Shown piece after piece: positions 16,929 through 25,739 of a stretch of 64,000 nt of DNA. The notes beneath the pieces were generated by a model that was not told the DNA's origin, did not search any database, and worked only from the letters and a program-made list of their open reading frames with translations. The translations under genes and the position numbers were made by a program. This DNA is from Paenibacillus sp. EZ-K15 (lineage in GTDB: Bacteria > Bacillota > Bacilli > Paenibacillales > Paenibacillaceae): assembly GCF_002573715.1 (NCBI RefSeq), contig NZ_PDHM01000024.1, positions 161,726 to 225,725 of the forward strand, given 5' to 3'. Numbering within the stretch: position 1 is the first letter of the stretch; each line of letters starts with the position of its first letter.

Positions 16929-18035
16929 TTACCAATCGATACGCTGTTCCGTCTCAGGATCGAAGAAATGCACCTTATCGAAATTGAAAATGAAGGTTTT
17001 GTCCATGCCCGGATAACCCGTCGTTTCCGGGTGAACCTTCGCGGTAACGGTCCGGTTTCCTATGCGGAAGTACACCAGGTTCTCAGAACCGAGATGTTCA
17101 ACGACCTGAACCTTGGTGGAATACTTGTAATCCAGATTGGTTGTGCCTGGCATATCCTCGCCGGTAATATGCTCAGGGCGAACCCCCAGAATAAGATGCC
17201 CATTGTCGTATTTGCTCAGCGCACCCGCCATCGCGTCCGGAATGGTGAATACCCCGCCTTCCATCCGGAGGACATTTCCTTCCTTATGCACATCGATAAA
17301 GTTCATCGGCGGGGAGCCGATAAAGCCGGCTACGAACATGTTCTGCGGTTTCGCATACAGCTCAGTTGGTGATGCGATCTGCTGGATAATGCCGTTGTTC
17401 ATCACGACGATCCGCTCACCGAGCGTCATCGCTTCAACCTGATCGTGCGTTACATATACAATGGTGGCTTCCAGACGCTTGTGCAGCTCGGACAGCTCTA
17501 CCCGCATCTGCACGCGAAGCTTCGCATCCAGGTTCGACAGCGGCTCGTCAAAGAGGAACACCTGCGGGTCGCGCACGATGGCCCGCCCAACCGCCACACG
17601 CTGACGCTGTCCACCGGACAGCTCGCGCGGCTTCCGGTCAATCATCGACTCCAGGCCGAGAATGGATGCTGCCTGCGCTACCTTTTGCTCAATATAAGCC
17701 TTGGGCTTCTTCAAGTTCTTCAAGCCGAAGGAAAGATTCTCGCGAATCGTCATATGCGGATACAGCGCATAATCCTGGAACACCATGGCGATATCCCGGT
17801 CTTTCGGATGAAGATTGTTCACCACCCGGTCGCCGATGACGATATCGCCGGACGTCTGACGCTCAAGGCCTGCAATCATGCGCAGCGAGGTGGTTTTGCC
17901 GCAGCCGGAAGGACCGACAAATACCACGAACTCTTTATCATTGATCACAAAGTCCGACCCCGCTACAGCGGTAAAGGTCCCTTTGTTGTCGTCTACAAAT
18001 TCTTTTCGTATATTACGGAATTCTACGCGTGCCAT
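16929..18035 (-). CDS. Sugar ABC transporter ATP-binding protein (MsmX/UgpC type)
   Basis: 368-residue ABC ATPase of the CUT1 sugar-importer class: Walker A GPSGCGKTT, Q-loop, signature LSGGQRQR, Walker B VFLFDEPLS, and a C-terminal TOBE/OB regulatory domain (about 240-368). It energises the two permeases encoded upstream. In B. subtilis a single MsmX serves several importers; here the ATPase has its own cassette. The ATG follows AGAAGGAGG and lies 14 bp after the second permease. Confidence 0.93.
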   Translation of the reverse strand: MARVEFRNIRKEFVDDNKGTFTAVAGSDFVINDKEFVVFVGPSGCGKTTSLRMIAGLERQTSGDIVIGDRVVNNLHPKDRDIAMVFQDYALYPHMTIRENLSFGLKNLKKPKAYIEQKVAQAASILGLESMIDRKPRELSGGQRQRVAVGRAIVRDPQVFLFDEPLSNLDAKLRVQMRVELSELHKRLEATIVYVTHDQVEAMTLGERIVVMNNGIIQQIASPTELYAKPQNMFVAGFIGSPPMNFIDVHKEGNVLRMEGGVFTIPDAMAGALSKYDNGHLILGVRPEHITGEDMPGTTNLDYKYSTKVQVVEHLGSENLVYFRIGNRTVTAKVHPETTGYPGMDKTFIFNFDKVHFFDPETEQRIDW

Positions 18036-18049
18036 AACTTTGCCTCCTT

Positions 18050-18883
18050 CTAGCCTTTAACGGCTCCAATGGTGATGCCTTGCAGGAAATAGCGCTGAAG
18101 CGAGAAGAACAGGATCATCATCGGCAGTGCCGCGACGGTTGCTCCAGCCATAAGTGCGCCGAAATCGGTCGTGTCCGCATAAACGAAGGAAGCCAGACCG
18201 ACTTGAATGGTCCTCATTTCCGTCGAATTTGTCACGAGGAAGGGCCAGAAGAAATCGTTCCAGGATGCAACGAACGTGAAAATCGCTAGCACGGCAAGAC
18301 CCGGTTTAGCCATCGGAAGAATGACTTTCCAGAAGATGCCGAATTCCCCGCAAGCGTCGATACGCGCTGCATGAATCAGAGAGGTAGGCAGCGATGACAT
18401 GTACTGCTTCATCAAGAAAATGTTGCCCACGCTTACAATGCCGGGAAGAAGTATAGCTGTGTATGTATTCCCGAGATCAAATACGTCAATCATCAAAATA
18501 TAGAGCGGAATCAGCGTCACTTGTGCCGGGATCATCATCGTGCTGAGCAAAACCCAAAATACCGCTTTGTTCCCCGGGAACTTCAGCTTCGCAAAGGCAT
18601 ACCCTGCGAGTGAGGCCAGGAACACGTTGGTCACCGTCAGGATGGACGAGATTAATAAGGAGTTAAAGAGCCATCTCATGACGTTGGTTTTGCCAAAAAA
18701 ACGCTCGTACGGGGCCACGGAAAATACGTCCGGAATCATTTTCGGGATAAACGAAGCCGCTGATTTGGTGTCCTGCACAGAGCCAATCAACATCCAGTAC
18801 ATCGGAATGATCGTCAGAACGCTCCATACCACCAAGATGACCGAAGCCACAATCAGCATGATCAATTTTGATCTTGATTTCAT
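18050..18883 (-). CDS. Carbohydrate ABC transporter permease (MalG-like)
   Basis: 277-residue inner permease with six membrane helices and the EAA-type loop at HAARIDACGEFGIFWKVILPMAKPG, which docks to the ATPase. The C-terminus ends QGITIGAVKG, as is typical for MalG-like proteins. The ATG follows AAAAGGGGG. It forms a heterodimer with the permease encoded just upstream. Substrate is inferred from context to be MurNAc or MurNAc-containing saccharides. Confidence 0.9.
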   Translation of the reverse strand: MKSRSKLIMLIVASVILVVWSVLTIIPMYWMLIGSVQDTKSAASFIPKMIPDVFSVAPYERFFGKTNVMRWLFNSLLISSILTVTNVFLASLAGYAFAKLKFPGNKAVFWVLLSTMMIPAQVTLIPLYILMIDVFDLGNTYTAILLPGIVSVGNIFLMKQYMSSLPTSLIHAARIDACGEFGIFWKVILPMAKPGLAVLAIFTFVASWNDFFWPFLVTNSTEMRTIQVGLASFVYADTTDFGALMAGATVAALPMMILFFSLQRYFLQGITIGAVKG

Positions 18884-18916
18884 AGGTGCACCCCCTTTTA
18901 GCTTCAGAAATATGCA

Positions 18917-19834
18917 TTAATACTCCACGTCGGACGAGAAGTATTTGAACTGAATGATGGAAATGACAATAATCAATGCGGCTAATACAAAAGATTGCGC
19001 TGCTGCGAGTCCAAATTCATAGAAGTTGAAGGCGGTGCTGTAAATTAGGTAGGCGATGGTTGTTGTCGCGAAGTTCGGACCGCCCTGCGTCATCAGATAC
19101 ACTGAGATAAATACCTGGAAGGACGTAATGACGCCCGTGACCAGCAGATACAACGTGGTTGGTTTCATCAGCGGCCACGTAATGCGCCAAAATTTGGACC
19201 AACCGCTGGCATGGTCAATATCCGCAGCTTCATAGAGAGATTTGGGAATCCCGCCCATGGCAGCTAAATAGAGAATAATGCCCGCACCATGAGAACCGAG
19301 CCAGTTCATCAAGATGAGCGAAAAGAGTGCGGTGTTCGATTTGCCGAGCCATATGACCGGGTCAAATCCGAACAATCCAATGAAGCGATTCAACAGCCCC
19401 GCATGGGTCGGATCGTAAATCGCGAGCCATACGACCGAGATGGTGACGCCGGAAGCAACGGCCGGCAAATACATCGTAGCCTTGAAGAACGTCTGCCATT
19501 TATTCTTCATCTGAAAAATAAAAAAGGATAACGCATACGTGATGACAATGTTAACCGGAACGGTACCGATCGTGAATAAAACTGTATTCCTCATGGATTT
19601 CCAGAACACTTCATCCTGTACCATCCGTGTGTAGTTGTCCGTTCCAATCCATTCGGAGCCCATCACGCTATATTCCTGGAAGCTCATCAGAAAGGCGGAG
19701 GCGACCGGGTAAAGCGTAAATATCAAGAACAACAGTACGGGAGCCAAAATGAATAAATACGCCCATCCATATTCGCGTAGATAACCCTTCATTGGGGGAC
19801 GCGAGGGCCGGGTTTGCGCCGGGGCAGTCTGCAT
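18917..19834 (-). CDS. Carbohydrate ABC transporter permease (MalF/UgpA-like)
   Basis: 305-residue permease, six helices, with the EAA loop at YEAADIDHASGWSKFWRITWPLMKPT. The chosen ATG (19834) follows AAAGGAGG with seven bases between; an upstream GTG seven codons earlier would place the ribosome site inside the gene. Partner of the next permease. An attenuating hairpin separates it from the binding-protein gene. Confidence 0.9.
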   Translation of the reverse strand: MQTAPAQTRPSRPPMKGYLREYGWAYLFILAPVLLFLIFTLYPVASAFLMSFQEYSVMGSEWIGTDNYTRMVQDEVFWKSMRNTVLFTIGTVPVNIVITYALSFFIFQMKNKWQTFFKATMYLPAVASGVTISVVWLAIYDPTHAGLLNRFIGLFGFDPVIWLGKSNTALFSLILMNWLGSHGAGIILYLAAMGGIPKSLYEAADIDHASGWSKFWRITWPLMKPTTLYLLVTGVITSFQVFISVYLMTQGGPNFATTTIAYLIYSTAFNFYEFGLAAAQSFVLAALIIVISIIQFKYFSSDVEY

Positions 19835-19904
19835 TTGATTTCCTCCTTTGCGCACAGGTGAAGTATTTTCATGAAGCCTTTTGGAGCCTGAATTGATTGG
19901 TTTA

Positions 19905-19953
19905 AAAAGGGAGTGACCCGTTTTGTTCCTGCTAAGGACAACGGGACACCCCC
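19905..19953 (-). terminator. Partial terminator between binding protein and permeases
   Basis: Long imperfect hairpin, GGGGGTGTCCCGTTGTCC pairing with GGAACAAAACGGGTCACTCC, then CTTTTTAAA on the minus strand. The position just after the solute-binding protein fits the usual device that keeps binding protein in excess over membrane components. Confidence 0.75.
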
Positions 19954-19965
19954 TTATAACTTCAA

Positions 19966-21360
19966 TTACTGTCCTAAAATTTGTTTGCCTTTATCCTTGA
20001 AGTCCTGCGCGATCTGCTCCGGTGTCTTCTCTCCCGAGAACAGCGCCTGAATGTTCGGCTTCACCACTTGCTCCTTGAACTTCTTCTGGTTGCCTGAGGC
20101 ATCTGCATCGAGGTTCAGGGTCACCGGAATTTCTTTGAAGTTTGCGAAAATTTCCGCTGCTTTAATTGTGGATTCCGTACCGAGTCCTTTGCCTTCATAA
20201 AACTCCGCTTGGGATTTACGCACGAAAGGCAACACCAGTTCATTCGCGGAATTACCGGCTTTCGCGCCGCTCAGTCCTTCCATGATCAGGAACGTGTTCT
20301 TCGCATGCTCTTCGCCTTTATCCTTCTTCTGCTTGAAAGCGACATAGCCTTCACCAAACATGGATGTCTTGCGCTCCGCCCCGTCATTATGCGGAACCGG
20401 CAGCAGGACGAACTCGATTTTCGCGCCTTGGACTGTACCGCTGTCAATATCCTTCGCGCGGTTCTGGAGCATCACATCGTAGTAAGGAATCGCTTTGGAC
20501 ACAACCGCGGCTTCCTCTGCATAGAACAGATCCATCCGTTTCGCCGGCGTAATCGCGGCAGTCTCGGCAGGCAAATGCCCGGCTTTCATCAGATCGGACA
20601 CGAATGTCATCGTATCCAGAATCCGCTCGTCGTTCCATTGGAACTCGCCTTTATCGTTCAGAACGTCCGGCATGCCGTTGCTGCGTGTCAGCATTTCCAT
20701 GAAGTCCAGGGAAGTACCGTCCGTCACCAGCGCATACTGCGTATTTCCGTTCGGAAGCTTCTTGGTCAGCTTCTCGGCAGCTGCCTTAAATTCGGTCCAT
20801 GTCCAGCCGTTCTCTTGAATAGCCTTCCAGTCGATGCCTGCTTCTTCAAGAATCTTCTTGTTGCCGCCCCAAGCCCAGAGGGATTGGTACAGCGGAAGTC
20901 CATATTGTTTGCCCTGGATTTGGCCCAGTTCAAGCGTTCCCGGCAGGTAGTCGTTTTTGATCTCGTCAGTAATATAAGGGGAAAGCTCCAGTGCAAGGCC
21001 CGTATCCACATAAGCTCCATCCACCGCGTGGAAATAGAGGTCAGGCGGGTTACCGGCATTCAAGGCCACATCGAACTTCTTCGGCCCCTCAGCCCAGGAG
21101 AGCACTTCGGTTTGGACTGTAATGTGCGGATATTTTTCTTTCAGATCCGCCACATGCTCTTTCAACTCATCTTCGTATTTACCATGAACCGGATAGGTCC
21201 AGACGACAACCGTATCCTGCTTCGGTGCGGCCTCACCGTTTCCTTCCGAAGTGGTCCCGGATCCGCCTTCCGGAGTCTTCGCCCCGCCGGATCCGCCGCA
21301 AGCTGCGGTAAACACGAGCATCAAAGAAGCCAACAATGTAAGCCAACCTTTTTTCTTCAT
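19966..21360 (-). CDS. Extracellular solute-binding lipoprotein (family 1, sugar)
   Basis: 464 residues with a lipoprotein signal peptide (KKKGWLTLLASLMLVFTAAC, lipid-modified Cys21), a Gly/Ser/Glu-rich tether, then a type 1 carbohydrate-binding fold (HGKYEDELKEHVADLKEKYP at the start of the mature domain, PLYQSLWAWGGNK in the middle). It captures the ligand outside the cell for the two permeases. The ATG follows AAGGGGAG. It is the second gene after the regulator in the muramic acid salvage operon. Ligand is inferred from context; a generic disaccharide cannot be excluded. Confidence 0.88.
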   Translation of the reverse strand: MKKKGWLTLLASLMLVFTAACGGSGGAKTPEGGSGTTSEGNGEAAPKQDTVVVWTYPVHGKYEDELKEHVADLKEKYPHITVQTEVLSWAEGPKKFDVALNAGNPPDLYFHAVDGAYVDTGLALELSPYITDEIKNDYLPGTLELGQIQGKQYGLPLYQSLWAWGGNKKILEEAGIDWKAIQENGWTWTEFKAAAEKLTKKLPNGNTQYALVTDGTSLDFMEMLTRSNGMPDVLNDKGEFQWNDERILDTMTFVSDLMKAGHLPAETAAITPAKRMDLFYAEEAAVVSKAIPYYDVMLQNRAKDIDSGTVQGAKIEFVLLPVPHNDGAERKTSMFGEGYVAFKQKKDKGEEHAKNTFLIMEGLSGAKAGNSANELVLPFVRKSQAEFYEGKGLGTESTIKAAEIFANFKEIPVTLNLDADASGNQKKFKEQVVKPNIQALFSGEKTPEQIAQDFKDKGKQILGQ

Positions 21361-21406
21361 GTACTACTCCCCTTATCATTTATATATTTGTGGTTTTCGC
21401 TATCAA

Positions 21407-22243
21407 CTACAACCGCTTGATCGCTTGCCGGCTCTCATCCAGGTATTTCACTGAATTCTCGTAATTCCGGCTGGCGACGCCAAGATATAAAATATCGATA
21501 AGATTAAGCTGCGTAATACGAGAGGACATCGCGCCACTGCGAATCTCGTTCTCCGTGGAGGAGGTGTACAAGGGAATGTCCACCGATCGGCTCAAGGTAG
21601 AATCACCGTATTTGGTAATGCCAATCGTCTTGCATCCCTTCTCCCTCGCAATGGCTGCTGCGCGGATCACTTCATCCGTTTCACCGGAGTAGGAAATGCA
21701 TACGGCCGTATCATCTGGCGTCAGCAGCACCGCCGAGGTGAGCTGAACATGTGGATCCGGAAAAGATATGCATACCTTATTAATCCGCAAAAATTTCTGT
21801 TGAGCATCCATCCCGATCAGATTGGAAGCCCCTACCCCGAACATGAAAATGCGCTTCGACTGTTCGAGGGCCAGAACGGCCTCTTCTACCTTCCCTTCCT
21901 CCATAATCTTCATCGTATCCCGAATCGATTGAATGTTGTTGTTCGAGACGTTCTGTATAATTGCAGAAATGCTGTCATTGGGCCGGATATCCTGATACCC
22001 GGTGGCTAATGGCTCCTGCAAGTCTCCGGCTACCTTCAGCTTCAGATCCTGATAGCCTTTGAAACCCATCGTTTTGCACAGGCGTACTATGGCAGCCTGA
22101 CTGGAACCGCTTCGGACTGCAAGATCCGCGACCGACATCTGTATCATCTCTGCCGGTTCCTGCAAAATGAAGGCTGCAACTTTGCGCTCGGACGGATTTA
22201 ATGAATCATACACCTCACGCAATCGAACCAATCCGCCGTTCAT
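21407..22243 (-). CDS. RpiR-family transcriptional regulator (MurR-like)
   Basis: 278 residues: an N-terminal RpiR helix-turn-helix domain (about 1-75; SVADLAVRSGSSQAAIVRLCKTMGFKGYQDLK) and a SIS sugar-phosphate-binding domain (about 110-270; FGVGASNLIGMDAQQKFLRI, ISYSGETDEVIRAA). MurR proteins sense MurNAc-6-phosphate. The ATG at 22243 follows AAGGGGGG; 32 in-frame upstream codons contain a candidate cre site and are not coding. First gene of the minus-strand operon and divergent from the murK-murQ pair, so it probably controls both sides through the palindrome at 22371-22385. Confidence 0.85.
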   Translation of the reverse strand: MNGGLVRLREVYDSLNPSERKVAAFILQEPAEMIQMSVADLAVRSGSSQAAIVRLCKTMGFKGYQDLKLKVAGDLQEPLATGYQDIRPNDSISAIIQNVSNNNIQSIRDTMKIMEEGKVEEAVLALEQSKRIFMFGVGASNLIGMDAQQKFLRINKVCISFPDPHVQLTSAVLLTPDDTAVCISYSGETDEVIRAAAIAREKGCKTIGITKYGDSTLSRSVDIPLYTSSTENEIRSGAMSSRITQLNLIDILYLGVASRNYENSVKYLDESRQAIKRL

Positions 22244-22324
22244 TTCTTGCCCCCCTTTACAAATAATCCTCTGATGATCTCCTATATGTAACATTACTTT
22301 ACACAACTTGAATGAAAGCATGAC

Positions 22325-22338
22325 TGGTATCGCTTTCA
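22325..22338 (-). promoter_or_regulatory. Candidate catabolite-responsive element (cre)
   Basis: TGAAAGCGATACCA on the minus strand matches the Bacillus CcpA consensus at all but one position. It lies between the operator and the regulator gene, so CcpA could repress salvage when better sugars are available. Confidence 0.55.
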
Positions 22339-22370
22339 ATATCAGTGGATTGAGTTTATTATAAATTGTA

Positions 22371-22385
22371 TGAAATTATATTTCA
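22371..22385. promoter_or_regulatory. Candidate RpiR/MurR operator
   Basis: Perfect inverted repeat TGAAAT-TAT-ATTTCA, extended by TGTAT/ATACA with a one-base bulge. It lies in the divergent promoter region between the regulator and murK, the expected place for an RpiR operator. Confidence 0.6.
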
Positions 22386-22413
22386 ATACATAATTCATGA
22401 TTTAAAATTTTAT

Positions 22414-22442
22414 TTTACAACACTTCCGTTTTCTCCTATACT
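22414..22442 (+). promoter_or_regulatory. Sigma-A promoter of murK-murQ
   Basis: -35 TTTACA (22414-22419), 17-bp spacer, -10 TATACT (22437-22442). Transcription would start near 22449, 20 bp before the murK ATG. Confidence 0.75.
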
Positions 22443-22468
22443 GGTTATAGAAAGCGAAGTGGTTCAAT

Positions 22469-23425
22469 ATGGAAATTTTTATCGGTGTGGATGGTGGCGG
22501 TACCAAGACCGAAGCAACCGCTATCAACAGCGCTGGAGAAGTGTTGTCCCGGTTTACCGGAGGTTCCACCAATCCCTACATTGTAACCTTTGATAAAGCG
22601 ATGGAGGAACTCCGAACGGTGTTGGATGGGCTTCTGGCACCTCTTTTTAATAAGTCATTAATATTTACATCAATATGTCTTGGAATGTCAGGTATAAGCT
22701 CTGCAGAAGAACGACGTCGTGTTCAGTCCTTCCTTCATTCCTATTTCCAGCAGCGGCAGCTCTCGATGCGTATTTACATGCGCTCGGAAGCCGAAATTTC
22801 ATTAATGGCCGTACTGGAACGTCAGTATGGAATACTTGCGATCTCGGGAACCGGATCCAATACCTATGCTATAACCAAATCGGGAGACATCCACCGCGTC
22901 GGTGGCTGGGGACATCTTCTCGGAGACGAAGGCAGCGGCTATCAGATCGGACTTCAGGCTCTAAAATCTGTCATTAAGAGCCACGAGGGCATTTTGCCAC
23001 CCACCATCATGAGCAGCCTGATTGTTGCAGCCTATCCTCTCCAGCATATTACCGATCTCAAATCTTACATTTACCAGCCCGCTATAACGAAACAGGATAT
23101 CGCATCCTTCGCCCGCTGCTGCATAGAAGCAGCCGAAGCCGGTGATGAAGCAGCAAACCGTATCATCCGGCAGCAGGCAGAAGAACTGGCCGATACAACA
23201 AGCGCTCTCATCAGGCGGCAAGCTGAATTCGCAGAGAGTGAACTCGTGCGGATCGGCTCGATCTTCAAACATTCGCAATCGTTTCGGGAAACGTACACTA
23301 GCATTCTGCTAACGCGTTATCCCCGCCTCCGGTTCCCCGAAGGAAATCGTGAACGTACACCCGCCCATGGCGCGGCCCTGTTAGCCTGCAAGCTATTTAC
23401 AGAAGGCGTCTCTGACTTGCTGTAG
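22469..23425 (+). CDS. murK: MurNAc/GlcNAc kinase (BadF/BadG/BcrA ATPase family, MurK-like)
   Basis: 318-residue sugar kinase of the BadF/BadG N-acetylhexosamine kinase group. Phosphate-1 motif GVDGGGTKTEA (about 6-16), ISGTGSNTYA in the middle and GHLLGDEGSGYQIG, characteristic of GlcNAc/MurNAc kinases such as Clostridium MurK. Expected reaction: ATP phosphorylation of MurNAc (and perhaps GlcNAc) at C6, supplying MurQ. This makes sense because the importer is an ABC type that delivers unphosphorylated sugar, unlike the PTS MurP of B. subtilis. Ribosome site is weak (GAAGTGG). First gene of the divergent pair, with murQ 51 bp downstream. Confidence 0.82.
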   Translation: MEIFIGVDGGGTKTEATAINSAGEVLSRFTGGSTNPYIVTFDKAMEELRTVLDGLLAPLFNKSLIFTSICLGMSGISSAEERRRVQSFLHSYFQQRQLSMRIYMRSEAEISLMAVLERQYGILAISGTGSNTYAITKSGDIHRVGGWGHLLGDEGSGYQIGLQALKSVIKSHEGILPPTIMSSLIVAAYPLQHITDLKSYIYQPAITKQDIASFARCCIEAAEAGDEAANRIIRQQAEELADTTSALIRRQAEFAESELVRIGSIFKHSQSFRETYTSILLTRYPRLRFPEGNRERTPAHGAALLACKLFTEGVSDLL

Positions 23426-23476
23426 CTTTACATCAGTGCCCGTCCATATTCCAAGGCAAAAAAGGAGACCTGTCTC

Positions 23477-24388
23477 ATGACGAATATTCTAAGTCAATTG
23501 ACAACCGAACAGCCTCATGAAAATACGCAGAACATTGATCAGTTGAGCTCAGAACAAATTATGATCCTCATCAATAGCGAGGATAGCCTGATCACCGATG
23601 CGATCCGCGAGCTTATTCCTCTTATAGCCAGAGCGGCAGATCTCGTAGTAGAAGCTTTCCAGAAGGGCGGCAGATTGTTCTATATTGGTGCCGGAACCAG
23701 CGGTCGAATCGGGATTCTGGATGCATCCGAGTGTCCGCCTACCTACGGGACAGACCCTTCCATGGTGCAGGGATTAATCGCAGGGGGTTTCAGAGCCGTG
23801 AAGGAAGCTATCGAAGGTGCCGAGGATAGCGAAGAGCTGGGTGAACAGGATATCCATGAAAACGGGATCAACGAGAAGGATGTTGTCATCGGCATCGCTG
23901 CAAGCGGCCGCACGCCCTATGTTCTTGGTGCAATGAGACGCGCCAAGGAGCGTGGAGCCGTTGTCATCGGACTCTGTAATAACTACGAATCGCCGATGCA
24001 TCAGTACGCGGATTTTGTAATCGAAGCTGTTGTCGGACCGGAAGTGATCATGGGCTCCACGCGGATGAAGGCCGGTACTTCGCAAAAGCTGATTCTGAAC
24101 ATGCTGACAACGACCGCCATGATTCGAATCGGCAAAGTGTACAAAAACCTGATGGTCGACCTCAACCCGTCCAATAACAAGCTTGTGCATCGCGCCAAAC
24201 GCATCATCACCCTAGCAACGGGAGCATCTGAGGATGCTGTCGAGAAGGCATACCATGAATCTGGCGCCCATGTCAAAACCGCCATCGTGATGCTTCTGGC
24301 TAATGTCAATGCCGCAGAAGCGTCCAAACTTCTTGACGGTACCAGCGGATTTGTTCGCAGCGCGATCGATATGAAAACGACGAAGTAG
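23477..24388 (+). CDS. murQ: N-acetylmuramic acid 6-phosphate etherase
   Basis: 303-residue MurQ, a SIS-domain lyase that splits MurNAc-6-phosphate into GlcNAc-6-phosphate and D-lactate. Typical motifs: GGRLFYIGAGTSGRIGILDASECPPTYG, IAASGRTPYVLGA, VGPEVIMGSTRMKAGTSQK and KVYKNLMVDLNPSN. Length fits the family. The start ATG follows AAAGGAGACC. It is the committed step of the pathway served by the ABC importer, NamZ, AnmK and MurK in this locus. A terminator follows. Confidence 0.96.
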   Translation: MTNILSQLTTEQPHENTQNIDQLSSEQIMILINSEDSLITDAIRELIPLIARAADLVVEAFQKGGRLFYIGAGTSGRIGILDASECPPTYGTDPSMVQGLIAGGFRAVKEAIEGAEDSEELGEQDIHENGINEKDVVIGIAASGRTPYVLGAMRRAKERGAVVIGLCNNYESPMHQYADFVIEAVVGPEVIMGSTRMKAGTSQKLILNMLTTTAMIRIGKVYKNLMVDLNPSNNKLVHRAKRIITLATGASEDAVEKAYHESGAHVKTAIVMLLANVNAAEASKLLDGTSGFVRSAIDMKTTK

Positions 24389-24437
24389 CATAACACGTGC
24401 CCTTCTATGACCTCTCATGCACATCGATCGTAAAATG

Positions 24438-24482
24438 AAACGGGATATCCCATGATCATGTTGATCTGGAGATATCCCGTTT
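24438..24482. terminator. Intrinsic terminator after murQ
   Basis: Stem AAACGGGATATC/GATATCCCGTTT with a loop of about 21 bases, 50 bp after the murQ stop. The T run is weak on both strands. The remaining 24483-24637 shows nothing further. Confidence 0.7.
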
Positions 24483-24637
24483 ATTTGTTAGCTAGCATGG
24501 ACCTTCATTTACTATTAGTCTTCACCATACTAATGGGCCGATTGGTCTCGTCGTTCCTTGTTGTCCGATCATGCCCTTATCGGATCAATCAGATTTAGCC
24601 CCACTCATAGAACCGAGCCTTCTTGAAATCCATAAGT

Positions 24638-25504
24638 TCATCGACCCTTGTCCGACTTCCAACCTACCTGTTGTTCACTCCATGCCCACAGGCGAGCGGC
24701 AAGTTTCGGATCCCTTGCCTTCTCGGTGGTCTTGGCCGGTTTGCATTTGACGTAATATTCCCCTGTCACATTCTCTACTTCAGGGCTTGAAGCCAAGTAA
24801 ATCGCTGTCCGTGCACCTTCCTGCGCGGTTAGAAAGAACGGACCAAGCAGCTTATGGACCGCTTTGCCAAAGCCTGTATCCCGGTTCACGCCAATGCTGG
24901 TACTCACTGCACCGGGATGGAGCGCATTGACCGTTACCCTTGTCGGCTGCAGCCGACGAGCGAGCTCTTTCGTAAATAAAATATTCGCCAATTTGGACTG
25001 CGCATAACCTTTGACCACATTGAATCCTTTACCAAGATTAGGGTCATCCAAGTGGATGCTGCCCACTTTGTGTGCGCCAGAGGATACGTTCACAACCCTC
25101 CCCTGGCGGGCACGCTGAAGAGGCTCCAGGAGCTCGTTCGTCAGTAAAAAATGCCCCAGATGATTGACTCCCATCATGGCTTCATATCCGTCCTGCGTCA
25201 ATTCCCGCTTGAGGGTGACCACACCCGCGTTGTTTACCAATACATCGAGCCTGTCGTATTTGGCCTTAAAGCCGGAAGCAAAAACTCTGATGCTATCAAA
25301 AGAGCCCAAATCCAATGTCATCAGCTCAATTTTCGAGTTGCTGCTCTCTTGCAACGCTTGCCGAAGAGCCGCTTCTCCTCTGGCTTGGCTCCGACAAGCC
25401 ATGACGACGTGCGCTCCCCCTTTGGCCAGCTCCACGGTTGTCGCCAGGCCCATTCCGGAGTTCGCTCCTGTCACGATGATGATTTTCCCTGTCATGTCAT
25501 TCAT
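24638..25504 (-). CDS. SDR-family oxidoreductase (retinol-dehydrogenase-like)
   Basis: 288-residue short-chain dehydrogenase: cofactor motif TGANSGMG, DVLVNNAGV, then VNVSSGAHK and active-site YAQSKLAN. The long extension after the catalytic helix (LHPGAVSTSIG..., ending WKSDKGR) places it with the WWOX/retinol-dehydrogenase-like SDRs, probably NADP-dependent. Substrate unknown. ATG at 25504 follows ACAGGAGGT. Monocistronic. An AAGAAAAAC/GTTTTTCTT inverted repeat and a small ACGTC/GACGT hairpin lie 40-100 bp upstream of the start and may be part of its control. Confidence 0.85.
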   Translation of the reverse strand: MNDMTGKIIIVTGANSGMGLATTVELAKGGAHVVMACRSQARGEAALRQALQESSNSKIELMTLDLGSFDSIRVFASGFKAKYDRLDVLVNNAGVVTLKRELTQDGYEAMMGVNHLGHFLLTNELLEPLQRARQGRVVNVSSGAHKVGSIHLDDPNLGKGFNVVKGYAQSKLANILFTKELARRLQPTRVTVNALHPGAVSTSIGVNRDTGFGKAVHKLLGPFFLTAQEGARTAIYLASSPEVENVTGEYYVKCKPAKTTEKARDPKLAARLWAWSEQQVGWKSDKGR

Positions 25505-25654
25505 CCACAGACCTCCTGTTTCGTATGCCTTCTACCATTGTAATAAGAAAAACGTCTATCGACGTACTTTCTCAGAAGACAGACCGCATTTAGCGGAAGT
25601 TTTTCTTGCGAGATAAGGATGGTAAGCCTCTGAAGTTTATACTTTCTAATCTCT

Positions 25655-25698
25655 AAAAAAAAAGTCCCGCCACCAACATCCATTTGGAGACGAGACTT
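25655..25698 (-). terminator. Intrinsic terminator of the WecA/TagO-type gene
   Basis: AAGTCTCG pairs with CGGGACTT around a 21-base loop, running into nine T residues on the minus strand, 42 bp after the stop at 25740. Confidence 0.75.
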
Positions 25699-25739
25699 AA
25701 TTAACGTACTGGATAAAGCTTATGTCAGGCTTAAACGCC

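Noticed and set aside
20209..21420. 403-codon plus-strand open frame
   Set aside because: Entirely antisense to the clear solute-binding protein gene; no ribosome site, and the translation is His/Arg/Leu-rich without domain features, as expected of a shadow frame.
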